From Isoetes taiwanensis (taxonomy: Eukaryota > Streptophyta > Lycopodiopsida > Isoetales > Isoetaceae): DNA of 64,000 bases. This document shows, one piece after another, positions 46,639-58,837 of this stretch (positions are counted from its first letter, which is position 1; every line of letters begins with the position of its first letter). Under the pieces are notes generated by a model. The model saw only the letters and a list, made by a program, of their open reading frames with translations. It did not search any database and was not told the DNA's origin. The position numbers and the translations under genes are program-made. Location of the stretch: assembly GCA_021234155.1 (NCBI GenBank), contig JAJEKV010000064.1, forward strand, positions 5,146,001 through 5,210,000, read 5' to 3'.

Positions 46639-47109
46639 ATCTCCGAATTGAGACAGGCAGGTGGATTGGGGAGCCATGCCAGGACATGCTTTGTCAGTGC
46701 TACCAGATGGGAGCCATTGAGGATGAATGGGCTTTCCAAAGCTGCCCGGCATATGATGAGATCCGTGCACGCTATGCTCTCTTGGTCAGACCCGACAAGC
46801 CGCCACACAAAATACTGAGCAAGCTTCGGTGCGATCACTGGGAGCATACGTTCATGAGATAATGGATCTGATGGCTCAGATATACCCTCGGACAACCACT
46901 TGATGAGCAAAACGTACTTGATCATGTACATATGTATATTTGTACAGCTTGTTAGCAGCCTTATTGCTGCCACGGTTTTTCCCTCGAAGACCCTTCGGGG
47001 TGGAGGTTTTTTAATCTGGGCAGTAATACGTCTCACTACGCTCCTGTCTAGTTTTTATAGGCCGATTAGTCTCCATGGACGATAAAAAACATTCAATTCA
47101 ATTCAATTC
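46639..47109 (+). mobile_element. 5'-truncated LINE tail, second copy, with 8-bp duplication
   Basis: The + strand encodes a decayed version of the same motif as at 1,090-1,605 (MLCQCYQMGAIEDEWAFQSC, then PAYDEIRARYALLVRP); the His is replaced. The 3' end reads CATGGACGATAAAAAA and then (ATTCA)n. TTAAAATC stands on both sides (46,631-46,638 and 47,110-47,117), a likely target duplication. Confidence 0.78.
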
Positions 47110-47147
47110 TTAAAATCTCTATTAGGCATGTCAGGTGCAAATTCATA

Positions 47148-48548
47148 TTGTATTCCATCATCTACTTATTTAAATGTTTTTGGAGGTGGGTGTCCTCTTT
47201 TTTCCGGCCGCCGGTAACGCCGGTAACACTCCTTTTTCCGGCCAAAAGCGTGAATTTGGCACCGGAATTATTTTTGGACGACGAAGCTTTTCCCCAGACC
47301 CTAAAAATGCTTTTCCTTATTTTCTTTGCATGGCAACCGTTTCAGTCCTGCCCGCAAAATGATTCTTATGGGCGGAGGGGTTTTAGTCCCAATGATTTTC
47401 AAAGGATTCATGCAGTCGCCACTGCCTTCATCTTCAAACGGTGCCCAGCGCTGATCTTTCTGATTAGACATGCGCTTCAATTGGAGGCAATTGTTGGGCA
47501 TGTTCTAAATGCCGGATTCAAGGAGCATCGGCCCATTTTGCAGGTAGTACACAACTAAATTATTTTCATTGGCTTTTACAACTCTTTGGATTGCACTGTC
47601 CAAGATATGGCGTGGGATTGTCCTCTACCTTCCATCTATTGTTTTTTCTTTCTTTTTTGTTAAAGATGGTCTGTAAATTGCAGGTAGAAATTGGAGGAGC
47701 AGAGCCAGGGGGAATCGTCACATTCATCAGGCATTCTTATTTCCAGAGGAATCGCTGCGCAGGTATGCCTAAACCATTACCATGCTTCTATTCTATATCA
47801 TGCTTATGTGGTGGAGAAGAACACAAGGAGTCCCGGAGCCGCCACCGCGATGCCATTTCCATTTAGTTCTCTCGCTAATCTCGCTCTCATTCTATGTAGA
47901 AGGCCATAGCATGCAGTTGATACTGTGCCATTCGTAGAGTTCTAGACCATTGTTATTTATAATCGCTTCAGGGTTTGTGGGGCTAGCTACAGCAGCAGGA
48001 CGCAAGATAATCTTGCATTTATGTGGAACCCTAAATCGCAAGAGCGTAGCTGAAGCAAAGGAGTCGGTGAAGCCTGAAACAGGTAAATATTTTTGCTAAA
48101 AGTTCTTTCTTTGCCTTTTGGGTTTAACTATGCATCAGGATATGACATGGCTAAAATGGCCGGATTTGGCATGGCCAATGCAGTAGGATTGGGCATGGCT
48201 TTGAGCTGCTTTGTTTTTTTGGAAGAAATTGTAAGGATGCTAACAAAATCGACAGTCATGAAATGCATACAACTACTTAGGAGCTTTGATTTTTAAGCCT
48301 TGGACTGTGTTTTGGTGGTGGATTTGCAGGGCATTTTGATTTGCTGTAAGACCTAGCAGTCTGGGATGGGCCATAAAATTGATAAATGTTTTGCTGTGCT
48401 AATAGGCTATGGTAGCCGTTTTTCTAAAATAAGCAGTTAGTGTGTTATGGCAGATCGATCTCCTTTGAGCTATCTGCAGCTTTTGGTTAATCGATTTGCC
48501 CATCTCTGGCATTCCAACACAGGATTTCAATCAGCGGAGGAGTCGTGA
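47148..48548 (+). CDS. Possible small four-exon gene, unknown product
   Basis: Four segments have compatible phases and standard splice sites: up to 47,543 (...VGHVLNAGFKEHRPILQ, donor GTAGTA), 47,684-47,762 (VEIGGAEPGGIVTFIRHSYF...), 47,972-48,082 (GFVGLATAAGRKIILHLCGT, then LNRKSVAEAKESVKPETG) and 48,523-48,548 (FQSAEES and stop). The frame is continuous across all three junctions, which is not expected by chance, though three short junctions are weak proof. The start is unclear: the open frame of the first exon reaches back to 47,148. No family recognised; it could be a non-coding transcript or a gene fragment. Confidence 0.35.
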
Positions 48549-48559
48549 AGCAAAGCAAA

Positions 48560-51530
48560 AGGGAGGTAGAATCTTTTCCTTTTTGCTGGGTTTAGGTGCA
48601 TTTCTGTCTTGCTCATTCAAGATCCATTTAGTTCATAGTTTGAAATCTGCTTGGTGGGGTAAGTGAGATGACTAAAAAGCCAATTATCTAAATTGATGTT
48701 ATATTCTATAAGTTATAACTTATATTAAGTTAGAAGACTTAACTTATATTCTTAACTTTCGATTGCTGTTACTTGGCAGATACTATCTTTCTTATACAAC
48801 GAAATCGACATGCTTTGCTGGAAGTGCTTGATTTGGTTATCTTCTGAGTATTTCCAACTTGATGGTTATGCAAATTACTATGTTAATTTCTATGCTTATG
48901 TATGTTAATTTCTATGCTTATGTTGCAAATTATTATGCAAATTCTCCTCCTCTGCCTTCCATTATTTCTTGACGGTTTTAAAATCAAAGGTACCAGGCAG
49001 TAGCGTCATTCAGCAATAATAGGTTATTCCTGCTTATGTGCAAACAGAAACAAGTTTTCCATGTCTTTTCAGTGTCTCTTCTGAAATCGGCCGTGTTTGC
49101 AATTCCAGATCAGGTTAGTTGTGTCGGATTTGATACTTATTTTCTTTGCTTTTCTTTCATTTCATTGCTTGCTTTTCTATGCAGGTTAAGGTGGAGAATC
49201 TTTGTTGCTGCTGTTCAGAGGCACTCAGAAAATCATTTAGGTAACATTTCGGATGAAGCAAGTGATTTTCTCTAATTTCAGTTCTATTTGTGGGCATGCT
49301 TGGGCAGTTGTAATGTGGCATAAGATGTAGGAAGTAGCAGCTCTCTCCATATGGGCATCCTGAATTTCTCCATAGCTTAGCATGCAATGCAATGCAAGGA
49401 GGCAGAGGCACATGTTCAATGCAAGGAGGCAGAGGCACATGTTCAACAGTTTGCTTTGCATATCATTTCCATGGTTCCTACTTTATGCTGCGACATGCTT
49501 GTGAGAATTGGATTCTGACTTCTTTCTCCTTCTGCATTCCAGATTTAAGAAGCGCAAATATTGGGAGCTTAAAATATCTTGATGCAACACTTTTCATTCT
49601 TCTGCTTGGAAAATCATGGTGGATAGGATAATCATTGCTTTATTTTTTTAGTTTATTCTTATATTGCACTTTTGTTATTTATCAGGCTTTGCTTAGAACA
49701 TTGGCAATGTGGAATTTTACAATATCTGCTCATTCTACATACTTTCAACAATCTGATAAAATCAATATTTACCATATAATGCCAAGATATTTGCATAATG
49801 ATTTGATAAAGCAGCATCTTTGTTAACGGTTATGATCTTTGCAAAGTTTTCTGATTTTGCAGATGCAAGTCACATGTTAGCATTTTTCACATAATGTTCT
49901 GTTGTATAGCCATGAGAAATGTTTTCCATAGCACATGAGATGCATATTAGTCTCTAAGTGTTTTAAATCCTATTGATTTCATGTACGAGCTGCAATATAT
50001 ATGGGCTTTATATTAGTATGTTGTTTCTATTGCAGACATGGACTTCTTAGACCATTAGACCATGGAATACAACATAAATGACAATCTGACAATCGTTGTA
50101 TTGTGTTTCGAATCAACAACAAAACTGTCAAGCCATTTAGGGAAAGTTCCATTGTTTATGGATTAATATTTTTTTGGAGCCATAAATTATCCCTTTTTTT
50201 GGAAACCAGAAATTGTCCTTAGAGATCCTCTCTGGACTCAAATGTTTATTCTCGGTCGGTTTATGTTCCATCTCAAACATACATCAAATTATCTACATTA
50301 AATTGTGAACAACAAAATCTTTGATTTGTTGCCATCTCATGAGCATGATTATTTTGTTTCGAGCCCATTAGAGAATTGTGAGCACGTGGAAGGTTAATAT
50401 TCACACAAACGGCAAGCTCTTAATTATATATCGCCTATATTTTTAACCTTTACACATGCCCAATGAGGATGTTCTATATTTACAATCTTACGACCCTTTC
50501 TTCTTGACCTTTACTCCAACAATGACAAATGATTCTAAAGTCCAAATGCACAGAGTTACCAAAGCTTTTTGGACTTTGAGGTATATATAATCCCATTCAG
50601 CTATAAATCTGCAATCGTTTTCTTAGAAGTTGGAGAAGAATACCAAGGTATAGTGTTGCACATATATTGCACATACTATTGCCCACTATGTCGATGCACT
50701 AGCACAAGAGCACTAAATAATATTGGCATAAAACTCAAAGTCCTATCTCTAAATCCTTTAAATACAAAACAAACCATTATCATCATCTTGGTTTCACAAA
50801 AATAATGACGACATCAACCTACCCTATCTTAGCAACCTCTTGCCCATGGGCGGATGCACGACGCATTCAAGGTTCAAGATACCGAAAAACATAGATGACA
50901 CATCAACTTGCAATATTCCAAACAGTCCAAGCTGACAAAGTTGACAATATAGACTAACATGATTATATGGGATGATGCTCCAATGATACATAAACATGTC
51001 TATGAAGCACTTGCTCTGTGACGAGATATCATCTGATGAATTATTTGGGCAATTGTTGTTTGGGGAGATTTTTGCCTGCTTGAGGTACACCTATATATAG
51101 GATCATGTTGAGGTCACCATAAATATACGAGTGATGAACCATAATCATAAAAGTAAACCATATCTGTTCTTGCAAGCATTAACCAAGGATCCAAAAAGTG
51201 GGGTTAGGCTCAAGGATTACCGGTTGGAGTTCTTATTTTTCGGTTCACTCTTTTGCACGCCGGGGGAAAAACTGGTAGCAAAAATAGACTTTATATGTAA
51301 AATCCGGTATTTTTGAGTTTTAGTATATAGAAATTCGGTATACATTAACAAACACCAGCAAATTATCTGGTTATGCCTCAAATCTTTTTCGAACCCTGGC
51401 ATTAATCTATAGTGTTGCCGGAAGTTTACCCAAATGGATGTTAAAGGTCAAAGTAAAAACACAAGCCACGAGATTACCCCGGCAACGTCGGGCACACTTT
51501 ACTAGGGTTTTATAATGTTTTAGGGTGTGT
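48560..51530. other. AT-rich spacer
   Basis: No gene seen. It contains a 22-bp word (TATGTTAATTTCTATGCTTA...) twice near 48,880-48,920 and the tandem copy listed below. Confidence 0.5.
49391..49444 (+). repeat. Perfect 27-bp tandem duplication
   Basis: AATGCAAGGAGGCAGAGGCA plus seven bases, twice in a row without mismatch. Confidence 0.95.
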
Positions 51531-51538
51531 CCTGAACC

Positions 51539-51594
51539 ACGCCCTAATTTTGACGGTCGAGATTTCACGCCCTAATTTCGACGGTCGAGATTCG
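51539..51594 (+). repeat. 28-bp tandem duplication
   Basis: ACGCCCTAATTTTGACGGTC... followed by ACGCCCTAATTTCGACGGTC..., differing at two or three positions. Confidence 0.9.
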
Positions 51595-52026
51595 TTTGAC
51601 ACGTATCTCTGGATATTATTCCTTCGGGGCTTCAAACGAGGAATCCGCCATACCAGGTTTGCCCTTCTGCCCTCGGCTCTTTGGCCTTTTCCAGGTTTTC
51701 TCTTCCGAAACAGGATTGACTCTGTCTTCACGATGCCGGATTAGGTATCTGGTGTTGATTTAAATAGATAAAATCCAGATACACGATATTACAAAAGGTT
51801 TCAAGAAGGTTTTCGAGCTTCTTTTACACGTTTTCTGGAGCAGGGAATTGGGATTCCACCATTTTCATTACAGGTAAAGATTTTGCATTGGGGTTTAGCG
51901 ATTGCAGTATTTCTTCTGGGTTTGCCTGAATTCAAAATAGGCGTTTTATTTGCAAAGAACGAACTCCGGCGAGCAGTTTCGAGGGCTAGCAGTTTCGAGG
52001 TTGATAACTTTGTTTCTTACTATGTG

Positions 52027-52640
52027 GCTCTCAAAGGCATTGGAGTTGGGCAACTCCTTCCATGGCCAGAACGCTTGATTACTCCATCCGATCGGGTTCG
52101 ATTTTTCTCAGGTGGAAGCAGTGGTGGTTTTAAAGCAGATACTAGGATGTGGAAGAAACGAGTTCAACAATACAAGAAGGTCCTCCCACAGCTTGGTACT
52201 GATAGCATACGAAATGTGGCAGATACTAGGATGTGGAAGGGTCCTCCCACAGCTTGGTACTGATAGCATACGAAATATGATGGACATGAATACCACTTTG
52301 CCGCAGCACTCATAGATGATCCAGTATGGGTGATGAATGTGGTATCATGCTATGGAGTGAATTCCCTTGGAATAATATATGACAGGGGCTTGATTGGTAC
52401 CTTGAATGACTGGTGAGAAGAAATAAAATCTTATTCATATGTGCATGATATAGTCACTACAATTTATTAACAAGACAAGATGTGATGATGTGCAGGTGCG
52501 AGGCCTCTTCCACATATCCGAGAACATATGACTTGCTTCATGTAGCAGGTCTTTTCGCTGCTTCATGCCTTTGATGCGGTCTGTGAGCAGCTTCTGGATT
52601 TGGAAACTTTGAGCATAAGGGGAAGAACTGCCCTAAGGTA
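52027..52640 (+). pseudogene. Plant DUF248 (PMT-type) methyltransferase pseudogene
   Basis: PMT proteins are Golgi type II membrane proteins with a SAM-dependent methyltransferase domain, linked to pectin methylation. The fragment shows QLLPWPERLITPSDRV, DTRMWKKRVQQYKKVLPQLG, MDMNT, ALIDDPVWVMNVVSCYGVNS, LGIIYDRGLIGTLNDW and CEASSTYPRTYDLLHVAGLF, in family order. The last two are separated by a normal 83-bp intron (52,413-52,495) that splits the Trp codon. A 61-bp tandem duplication repeats DTRMWK...VLPQLGTDSIRNV. The glycine-rich segment after MDMNT, needed for SAM binding, is missing and the frame changes there. The last exon stops early. About 600 bp of what should be roughly 600 codons remain. 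Confidence 0.85.
52135..52276 (+). repeat. Tandem duplication inside the methyltransferase pseudogene
   Basis: GGTCCTCCCACAGCTTGGTA ... ACGAAAT occurs at 52,179-52,215 and 52,240-52,276, and GCAGATACTAGGATGTGGAAG at 52,135 and 52,219. The second copy lacks about 23 bp. Confidence 0.9.
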
Positions 52641-52730
52641 ATTAATCTATACATGAGTTGCATTTTAAGCTGAACATACCATGTGCAGTTTCTTTTGTCT
52701 TCTAATTGCAACACAAATGCATGCAGCAGA

Positions 52731-52800
52731 TTGGCAGGGGACTACGGCTTGGATCCCTTGGGATTAATGGATCCAGAAGGTGCAGGAGGATTCATAGTTC
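52731..52800 (+). pseudogene. LHCA3-like light-harvesting protein fragment
   Basis: [20 protein letters not shown] followed by GFIVPP matches the N-terminal phrase of photosystem I antenna proteins (GDYGFDPLGL.DPEG.GGFI.P, as in Lhca3). Similarity begins after a possible acceptor (GCATGCAG) and ends after about 25 residues; the next sequence is unrelated and no transmembrane helix follows. It is a single exon-sized scrap of a nuclear gene for a chloroplast protein, standing next to the methyltransferase scrap. Confidence 0.7.
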
Positions 52801-52809
52801 CACCCATCC

Positions 52810-53460
52810 TTCCTTTCTCTGAGCCTGCATTGCATATTGCTCCAGTCCAAAGACACAACCTGGATCATTCAGCACGTCTGCAGCTTGCCCCCTTCCTTCT
52901 TTTCAGTTTAAAATATTAGCTTAGAACAGACTCCCTCTCTGATTATCTATAACCAAAGGGCTGGCTCAAAGACCACAGATGTCTTCTCCCCGTCCCCTTT
53001 GTTATTGCAAGATGCACCCCAGGCATCATCGGCATTTCTTCCTTTCGCTTTAGCATACCTTGCCAACATCATAAAGCATAAACCTTAGCTTAACAGTTTG
53101 TTCCCCTAACAATGCCATGGCAACCGAACGTAGAATCAGAATAAATAGCCGATCCATGAAGGATCCGTTCACGTAAACATATGACGCAAGTGAAAACCTT
53201 CCTTTCCCCTCGGATGTTATTTGATGCCCGCCATTGAAAATATTTGAGATTGACTACACTTTTCAAAATTCAAGCTTCATTTATTAACAATCGGTTGAAC
53301 CTCGCGACTTCACCAAAATAAGAATATGGGTTGTCTTACAACAAATTTGGAACCGCAAATCACAGATTGACGTAGTCTCTCGCATGTCGATCTAAGAATT
53401 TTTTCATGTGCATGCCTGTTAGTGATTTAAGGCAATATTTCTCTCAACTGCTAATAGACT
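52810..53460. other. Spacer, nothing recognised
   Basis: No supported feature. Confidence 0.45.
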
Positions 53461-53463
53461 TAG

Positions 53464-53690
<227 letters not shown>

Positions 53691-53699
53691 TGCCACATC

Positions 53700-55049
53700 A
53701 CTACATACAATTTTAACACTCCATACAATATAGAAGTCGGGTTGGATTTATTTGTGGCATGTATTTTTGCTTATGCCATGTACATTACGAAATGGAAATT
53801 GGCATTACCATTCCACTCAAAAGGTTGTCAACCGGTCACTAAATGTTAGGGTCAATCGATCACTAAATGTTAGGGTTAAGTCAAGCATTGGAGTTAGGTT
53901 AGGGTCTAAGTCATGCCAAATTGCCCAGTTTAGATCTTTGCCCATCTTAGATCTTTGTAGATGCTTCCAATTTAGATCTTTGCAGATTAAAAAGCTCTTT
54001 GCCAGATCTAAAGATCTTACCGAATCTGAGCCTCATGGACACAACAACCAAACATCAGTGCATTAGCGGCAAGTAAGATGAAGCAAATTCTCCGTTTCTT
54101 CAACAATGCACGAGACTTGATTCTTGGGTTGCTTCAACTTGGAACCACTATTACAGATTATGTTGTTCATGAATTGGGTACTATTTTGAGGATAGTCCAA
54201 TTTCCATGAATTGGCATGTTATTAGCATTGCATACAAGCAATAAGATAAATTTGATATGATAGTTAATGCAGTTGGAATGATCTTCAACATTTTTAAAAT
54301 TGCTTATAGCAATGCATAAAACTGAAGTGATGATGTATTGAAAAGTTCATTCAATGCTATAAAAATGGATGGTTCTATATACAAGGTGAAAAAACATTGA
54401 GCATTAGAAAAACATTGTCTTTTTTATGCATTGTTCAAGAAGCTTTTTTAACAATCTCTGTCTACAATCACATGTAAAGCCCACCAACGGTGGGCAATTT
54501 ACTAGTCCACTCTATAAAAACCATCATGATTAGCACTCAGATATAGAAGCTTAAATTAGTAACCTTGTAAATAAACAAATACAAACCTAAAATCTATTGA
54601 AAAATAGAGAAGAACCACAGCCTTTGAATATATTTGACACATAACTCATGCTCCTCAATGATTGAAACCTTCTCTTTCATATATCAATCTGCCAAGAAAT
54701 CAACACGGCCGGTTTCAAGTGAAGTTAGTAACATAAGATCGAATTGCCACCAGCTTAAATAATTTAGTATGCCGTCAAGTCTTATAAATATTGCCAAAGC
54801 ATGTAGACTTGGATAATCCAGTGATGAGGTTCCTCCTAACTTGGTTGTTGGAAACAATTGATAAGCGTGTTCAGTTGGGGCGCCTAAATTTGCAATGACT
54901 AGCGCAAGGGAATAAGCACAAAAAAACGTAATTTAAAACTGGCTCTCCATGGGCAGCTAACCCAAACAATAATTAAGAACAGTTTGAACTTCTTTGATTG
55001 TGAAACCATTTAACCATCTATCTGCTCCATACATGTCATGCTTTCAAAT
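53700..55049. other. Spacer with small tandem words
   Basis: Near 53,830-53,875, TCACTAAATGTTAGGGTCAA is repeated, and TTAGATCTTTG recurs four times near 53,930-53,980. No gene seen. Confidence 0.5.
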
Positions 55050-58013
55050 TCAACCACTTGAATTCAACAACTTCAAGGCAAGTGCCTCTTGATCAGCAAC
55101 TTGCAATGAACCTATCCCCGTCTCCTCGATGGTTGGAGATCTCTCCATATCACTTACATCTGAATCTTGGCTTAACAACTTTCTTTGAGGATATAAGTTT
55201 TCAGGCTCTTTATCACTACTCCCTTCATCAGCACCTTCATCTATGGTAGCAGGGTCTTTGCTTTTCTTCTTTCTTTTCATTCGCTTCTCTTGCAGACGCT
55301 CTTTCTCAAACAATTTATCTTTCTTCTCATGCTGTTTCATTTCTTGACGAAGTGCTTTGTATCTCTCCTCTGCAACTGATGCATCTAAGCCTGCACATAC
55401 TTATTTCAAAAAACATATTAACTACGTATGCATACTACATGTCGATCATAAGTGCAAAGGGCAAATAGACACATACTTATTACGGTATTGTCCCCAAGTT
55501 CACTCTTCTCTTTCACAAGGGCTGCTAGAGGGGGGACGGCATTTCCTTCTTCATCAAACACTAGTCGTTGACCAGGCGCTTTCGAGGGATCGATTCTCAA
55601 TCTTTTCTTCTTTGGCTTTGGCGTTTTCACCATCGAACTGTCAAAGTAACATGTCATCTCAGCCGGTGGCAGTCATTAAGCAGGTGCTTTAAATAAATGC
55701 AAATCAGCTTAGATTATTTGAAGTCCATAATAACTATACCTGATAGGCACATCCTGATCCTGTTCAAACTTTTCCCTTGGCCTCTTTTTTGTCAAAAATT
55801 TGTCGCCGCTACCATCATCAACATTATTCACATTTCTATCTTCATTGTGTTCCCGTAATTTCTCATAAGCAGAAGACAAAATATCAGCATTCTTCCGCTG
55901 AAATATTCGGTCTAGTTTTGACTTCTTCTTTGTCTCCTTTAAATATTGGGGCTGTTATTTTTCAAGAAGCGAACATGAAGAGTTGTTGGTAACTCAACTC
56001 ATCAATTGGAAGCTTGGTCACATCGAAGGCTTCTTTCTTCAACTTATTTAGAGACCTCAAATAGGTAACAAAAGCTTTCTGAGCCATATGTTTCAAATCT
56101 GGGAATTTTGATAGAAGACCAGCAACAGCATTGGACATGTGCGGAACCTTGTTTAGGTTGGGCTACATAAATAGGCATTGTAATGAGTCCCCTTCTTGAA
56201 GCTACATTTCCAACTAAGTAAAGAAATTCACCTTTATAACTTTGATAGGAATTTTAGCTGTTTCTAAAGCCGTAAGCATAATCTTCTCAGATGGCATTAG
56301 AAACAATAAAGATCGGCCTGCTGCAGTATACCGAGCAGTTCTACCAACACGACGAATGTAAGAAGCCACATCGTCTGGGCAATCAACCTGCAAGAGATAC
56401 CACGTCAATAGATTACCTAAGAGCATGGCAATAAAAGGTAATAAAGCATGATGATCCACCACACCTGAACTACCCAATCTATAATCGGAAAGTCCAGTCC
56501 TCTTGCTTGCCATGTCAGTAGCAAACATAATGGAATGCTTAGACTGACAAAACTTGAAAAAAGATTCTAATCTTTGAGTTTGCTTCATTCTGCCATGTAA
56601 GCACATGACTGGAACATCAGGTCGCAGATGCTTAAACACCTCATGCATAAATTTTACCTATACAGCACTGTCTGGTTTAGACGCAAATCAAGTGTTCCCA
56701 TGAAGCAGACATAGAGCACAGACCTGCTTGCAACTTGTTAAAAAGACAAGAGTCTTTGATCTTATATGTGTTTTCACAAAACTCACGTAGTGCGACAAAC
56801 ATGGCTGTCTGCTGTAGACGTGTTGGAGTTGCAACAGTAGACTCTGCATGCACCGCAAGGTACTCAGGATCTTGCAAACTAAGCCTTGCGAGATCCTGTA
56901 CAGAACGGGTCTGTGTAGCAGAAAACAGAAAAGTCTGGCGCTTCTTTGGAATCTGTGCGAGGATGCTATTCAACGTGCCTGAAAAGCCCATGTCCAGTAT
57001 ACGATCTGCTTCATCCAATACCAGTACCTTAAAATGAAGCAAAATCTCAGAATTTCATGAAACACTCAAATGGTACTAAACATCAACTTATCTATGAAGT
57101 TCTGATCTTCGACCATGCAGAATTTCCTCACCAGAACTTTTTTAATGACTACACGTTTCAATCATCAGATTGCAATGTGTTATGGTAAAGGAAAATTTTA
57201 TTTAAAGAAAGAGCAATACCAGATGATCACCTGAAGCTGAGAGCAGTCAAAATTTGGTGTCTCATCCATGTGCTACAATAAACGTCCAGGAGTAGTCACA
57301 ATTATATTTAACGCATTAATTATTTCCAGTTCCTCGTCAACACCTTTTCTCCCACCAATCAACAAGCCTCCGCCAAGTGAATGATACTTCCCAACTTTAC
57401 GCAATTCATCAAATATCTGCACAGCAAGCTCCCTAGTGGGGGAAATTATAATAGCCCCAATGCCATCGTTTCGTCCCCATCTGAGCCTATATAATTTCTC
57501 AACGACCTAGAATATACCATAACCAATCAGTTGCTAAAACCCAAAATAAAACATAACAAAATGACAAGACCTACCGGAACAAGGAAAGCCAAGGTCTTGC
57601 CAGAACCAGTCTTAACTGCACCAAGAACATCCCTGCCACAAAGCATGGGGCAATGCAGCTCTTTGAATGGCTGTCATTCGAGTAAATCCAGCATCCTTAA
57701 GGGCTCTTCGAGTACCATCAGAAATGGGCAGCTGCTCAAAAAGAGGCACTCCAACGTATGGTTTAAACTCTTCACTTACTCCCGAGTCTGCCAATACGGC
57801 TGATATTTGGACGGCCAAAGGATTGGAACCTGGTTCAGGTGCCCCTGCTCCTATCCTTGCCTCCAATTGTTCAATTTCTTTTGACTCGTCTGCTGTTTTC
57901 GAGGATTTTTTGTGGAATTTAGGTCTTCCATTTGCTACGGTTTTGCGCACAGGCATGTGCTTCACGCTAAACCCCCCTCTCACATTTTTAAAATCAAGGT
58001 TTTTGGGACCCAT
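55050..58013 (-). pseudogene. RH32: DEAD-box RNA helicase of the DBP4/DDX10 (RH32) family, decayed
   Basis: Family members are nucleolar helicases that release U14 snoRNA during 18S rRNA processing. Eight exons with normal splice sites are visible: 58,013-57,575 (MGPKNLDFKNV; Q motif FEQLPIS...TAIQ; KTGSGKT), 57,506-57,231 ([18 protein letters not shown]), 57,027-56,724 (VLDEAD, SATQ), 56,657-56,465 (LHGRMKQTQR, FATDMAS), 56,387-56,232 (YIRRVGRTARY), 56,162-55,740 (the C-terminal block of the family, VPHMSNAVAGLLSKFPDLKH), 55,637-55,484 (RLRIDPSKAPGQRLVFDEEG) and 55,390-55,050. Breaks: a frame change before KTGSGKT, TAG in place of Gln after GRLL (57,273-57,275), a small deletion with frame change after AMFVAL in exon 3, and one extra A after FATDMAS. 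Introns are kept, so this is a DNA-level copy. Confidence 0.88.
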
Positions 58014-58086
58014 GCCGTTTTCCTTTTAAAAGATGCTAACGCATCAATGGATTGCCCTTTGGAGGACCCAACTCTGGACGTTCTTG

Positions 58087-58178
58087 TGCCGAATAATATT
58101 GTGTATAAAAAGTATGGTATAAACCTATGGGATGCCGAATAATATTGTGTATAAAAAGTATGGCATAAACCTATGGGA
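58087..58178 (+). repeat. 46-bp tandem duplication
   Basis: TGCCGAATAATATTGTGTAT... occurs at 58,087 and 58,133, with one difference in 46 bp. It lies just upstream of the helicase start. Confidence 0.95.
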
Positions 58179-58837
58179 TTGGAAGGAATTAGCAATAACT
58201 TTCTTGTATTATTAGCCTAGCCTAGGTTCAAAAGTTTTTTTATTTTAACATCTTCATTCAGGTATCGTACACTACGAAAGTGTTTATGTAATCAATGTTG
58301 AGGGGTGATTTGTTGTTTGCAATGAGGCTTTTAACAAACAAATATATAAACATATCATGTTTATTTATTTTTCAAAAATATGGTTTACATGAATATCTGA
58401 TGCCATGAGAAGGACCGTGACCTAGCTTAAAATATTACTTAGTAAAACTTCAACCTCGTTTCCTTCAAAAATATCATGTTTAAGAATCCCTTCTTATTAG
58501 GAGCTTTAAGAATCCCTTTGAAGCTGCCTGCTCTCCTTCACTGAAATGCCCAGTAGCCTCATTTGCTAGAATGCCCTCTTAAATAAATGATCGAATCTAA
58601 CCTTCTATAATCTTTACGCAAAAGCACCATAGTGATATTTACCCATTGGCATTAGCATAAGAAACAGCCTTATCACAATCCTTCCTGCATCTTTCCCTTC
58701 TCCATGCCCCCGCAAAATTTTCTATGAATGGAGAATAGATAGGCAATAACAATATTGCCTTGAATTTCTCAGCTAAGAAATAAGTTGAAATCAACTCTCA
58801 TAGTTCTTGAAAGAGTAACCCCCCAGGAAATGTAAAG
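58179..58837. other. Spacer, nothing recognised
   Basis: No supported feature. Confidence 0.45.

Noticed and set aside
46626-47036. 136-codon - strand protein
   Set aside because: Antisense of the second truncated LINE copy.
53752-54066. 104-codon + strand protein with repeated NRSLNVRV
   Set aside because: Produced by a short tandem duplication; no family resemblance.
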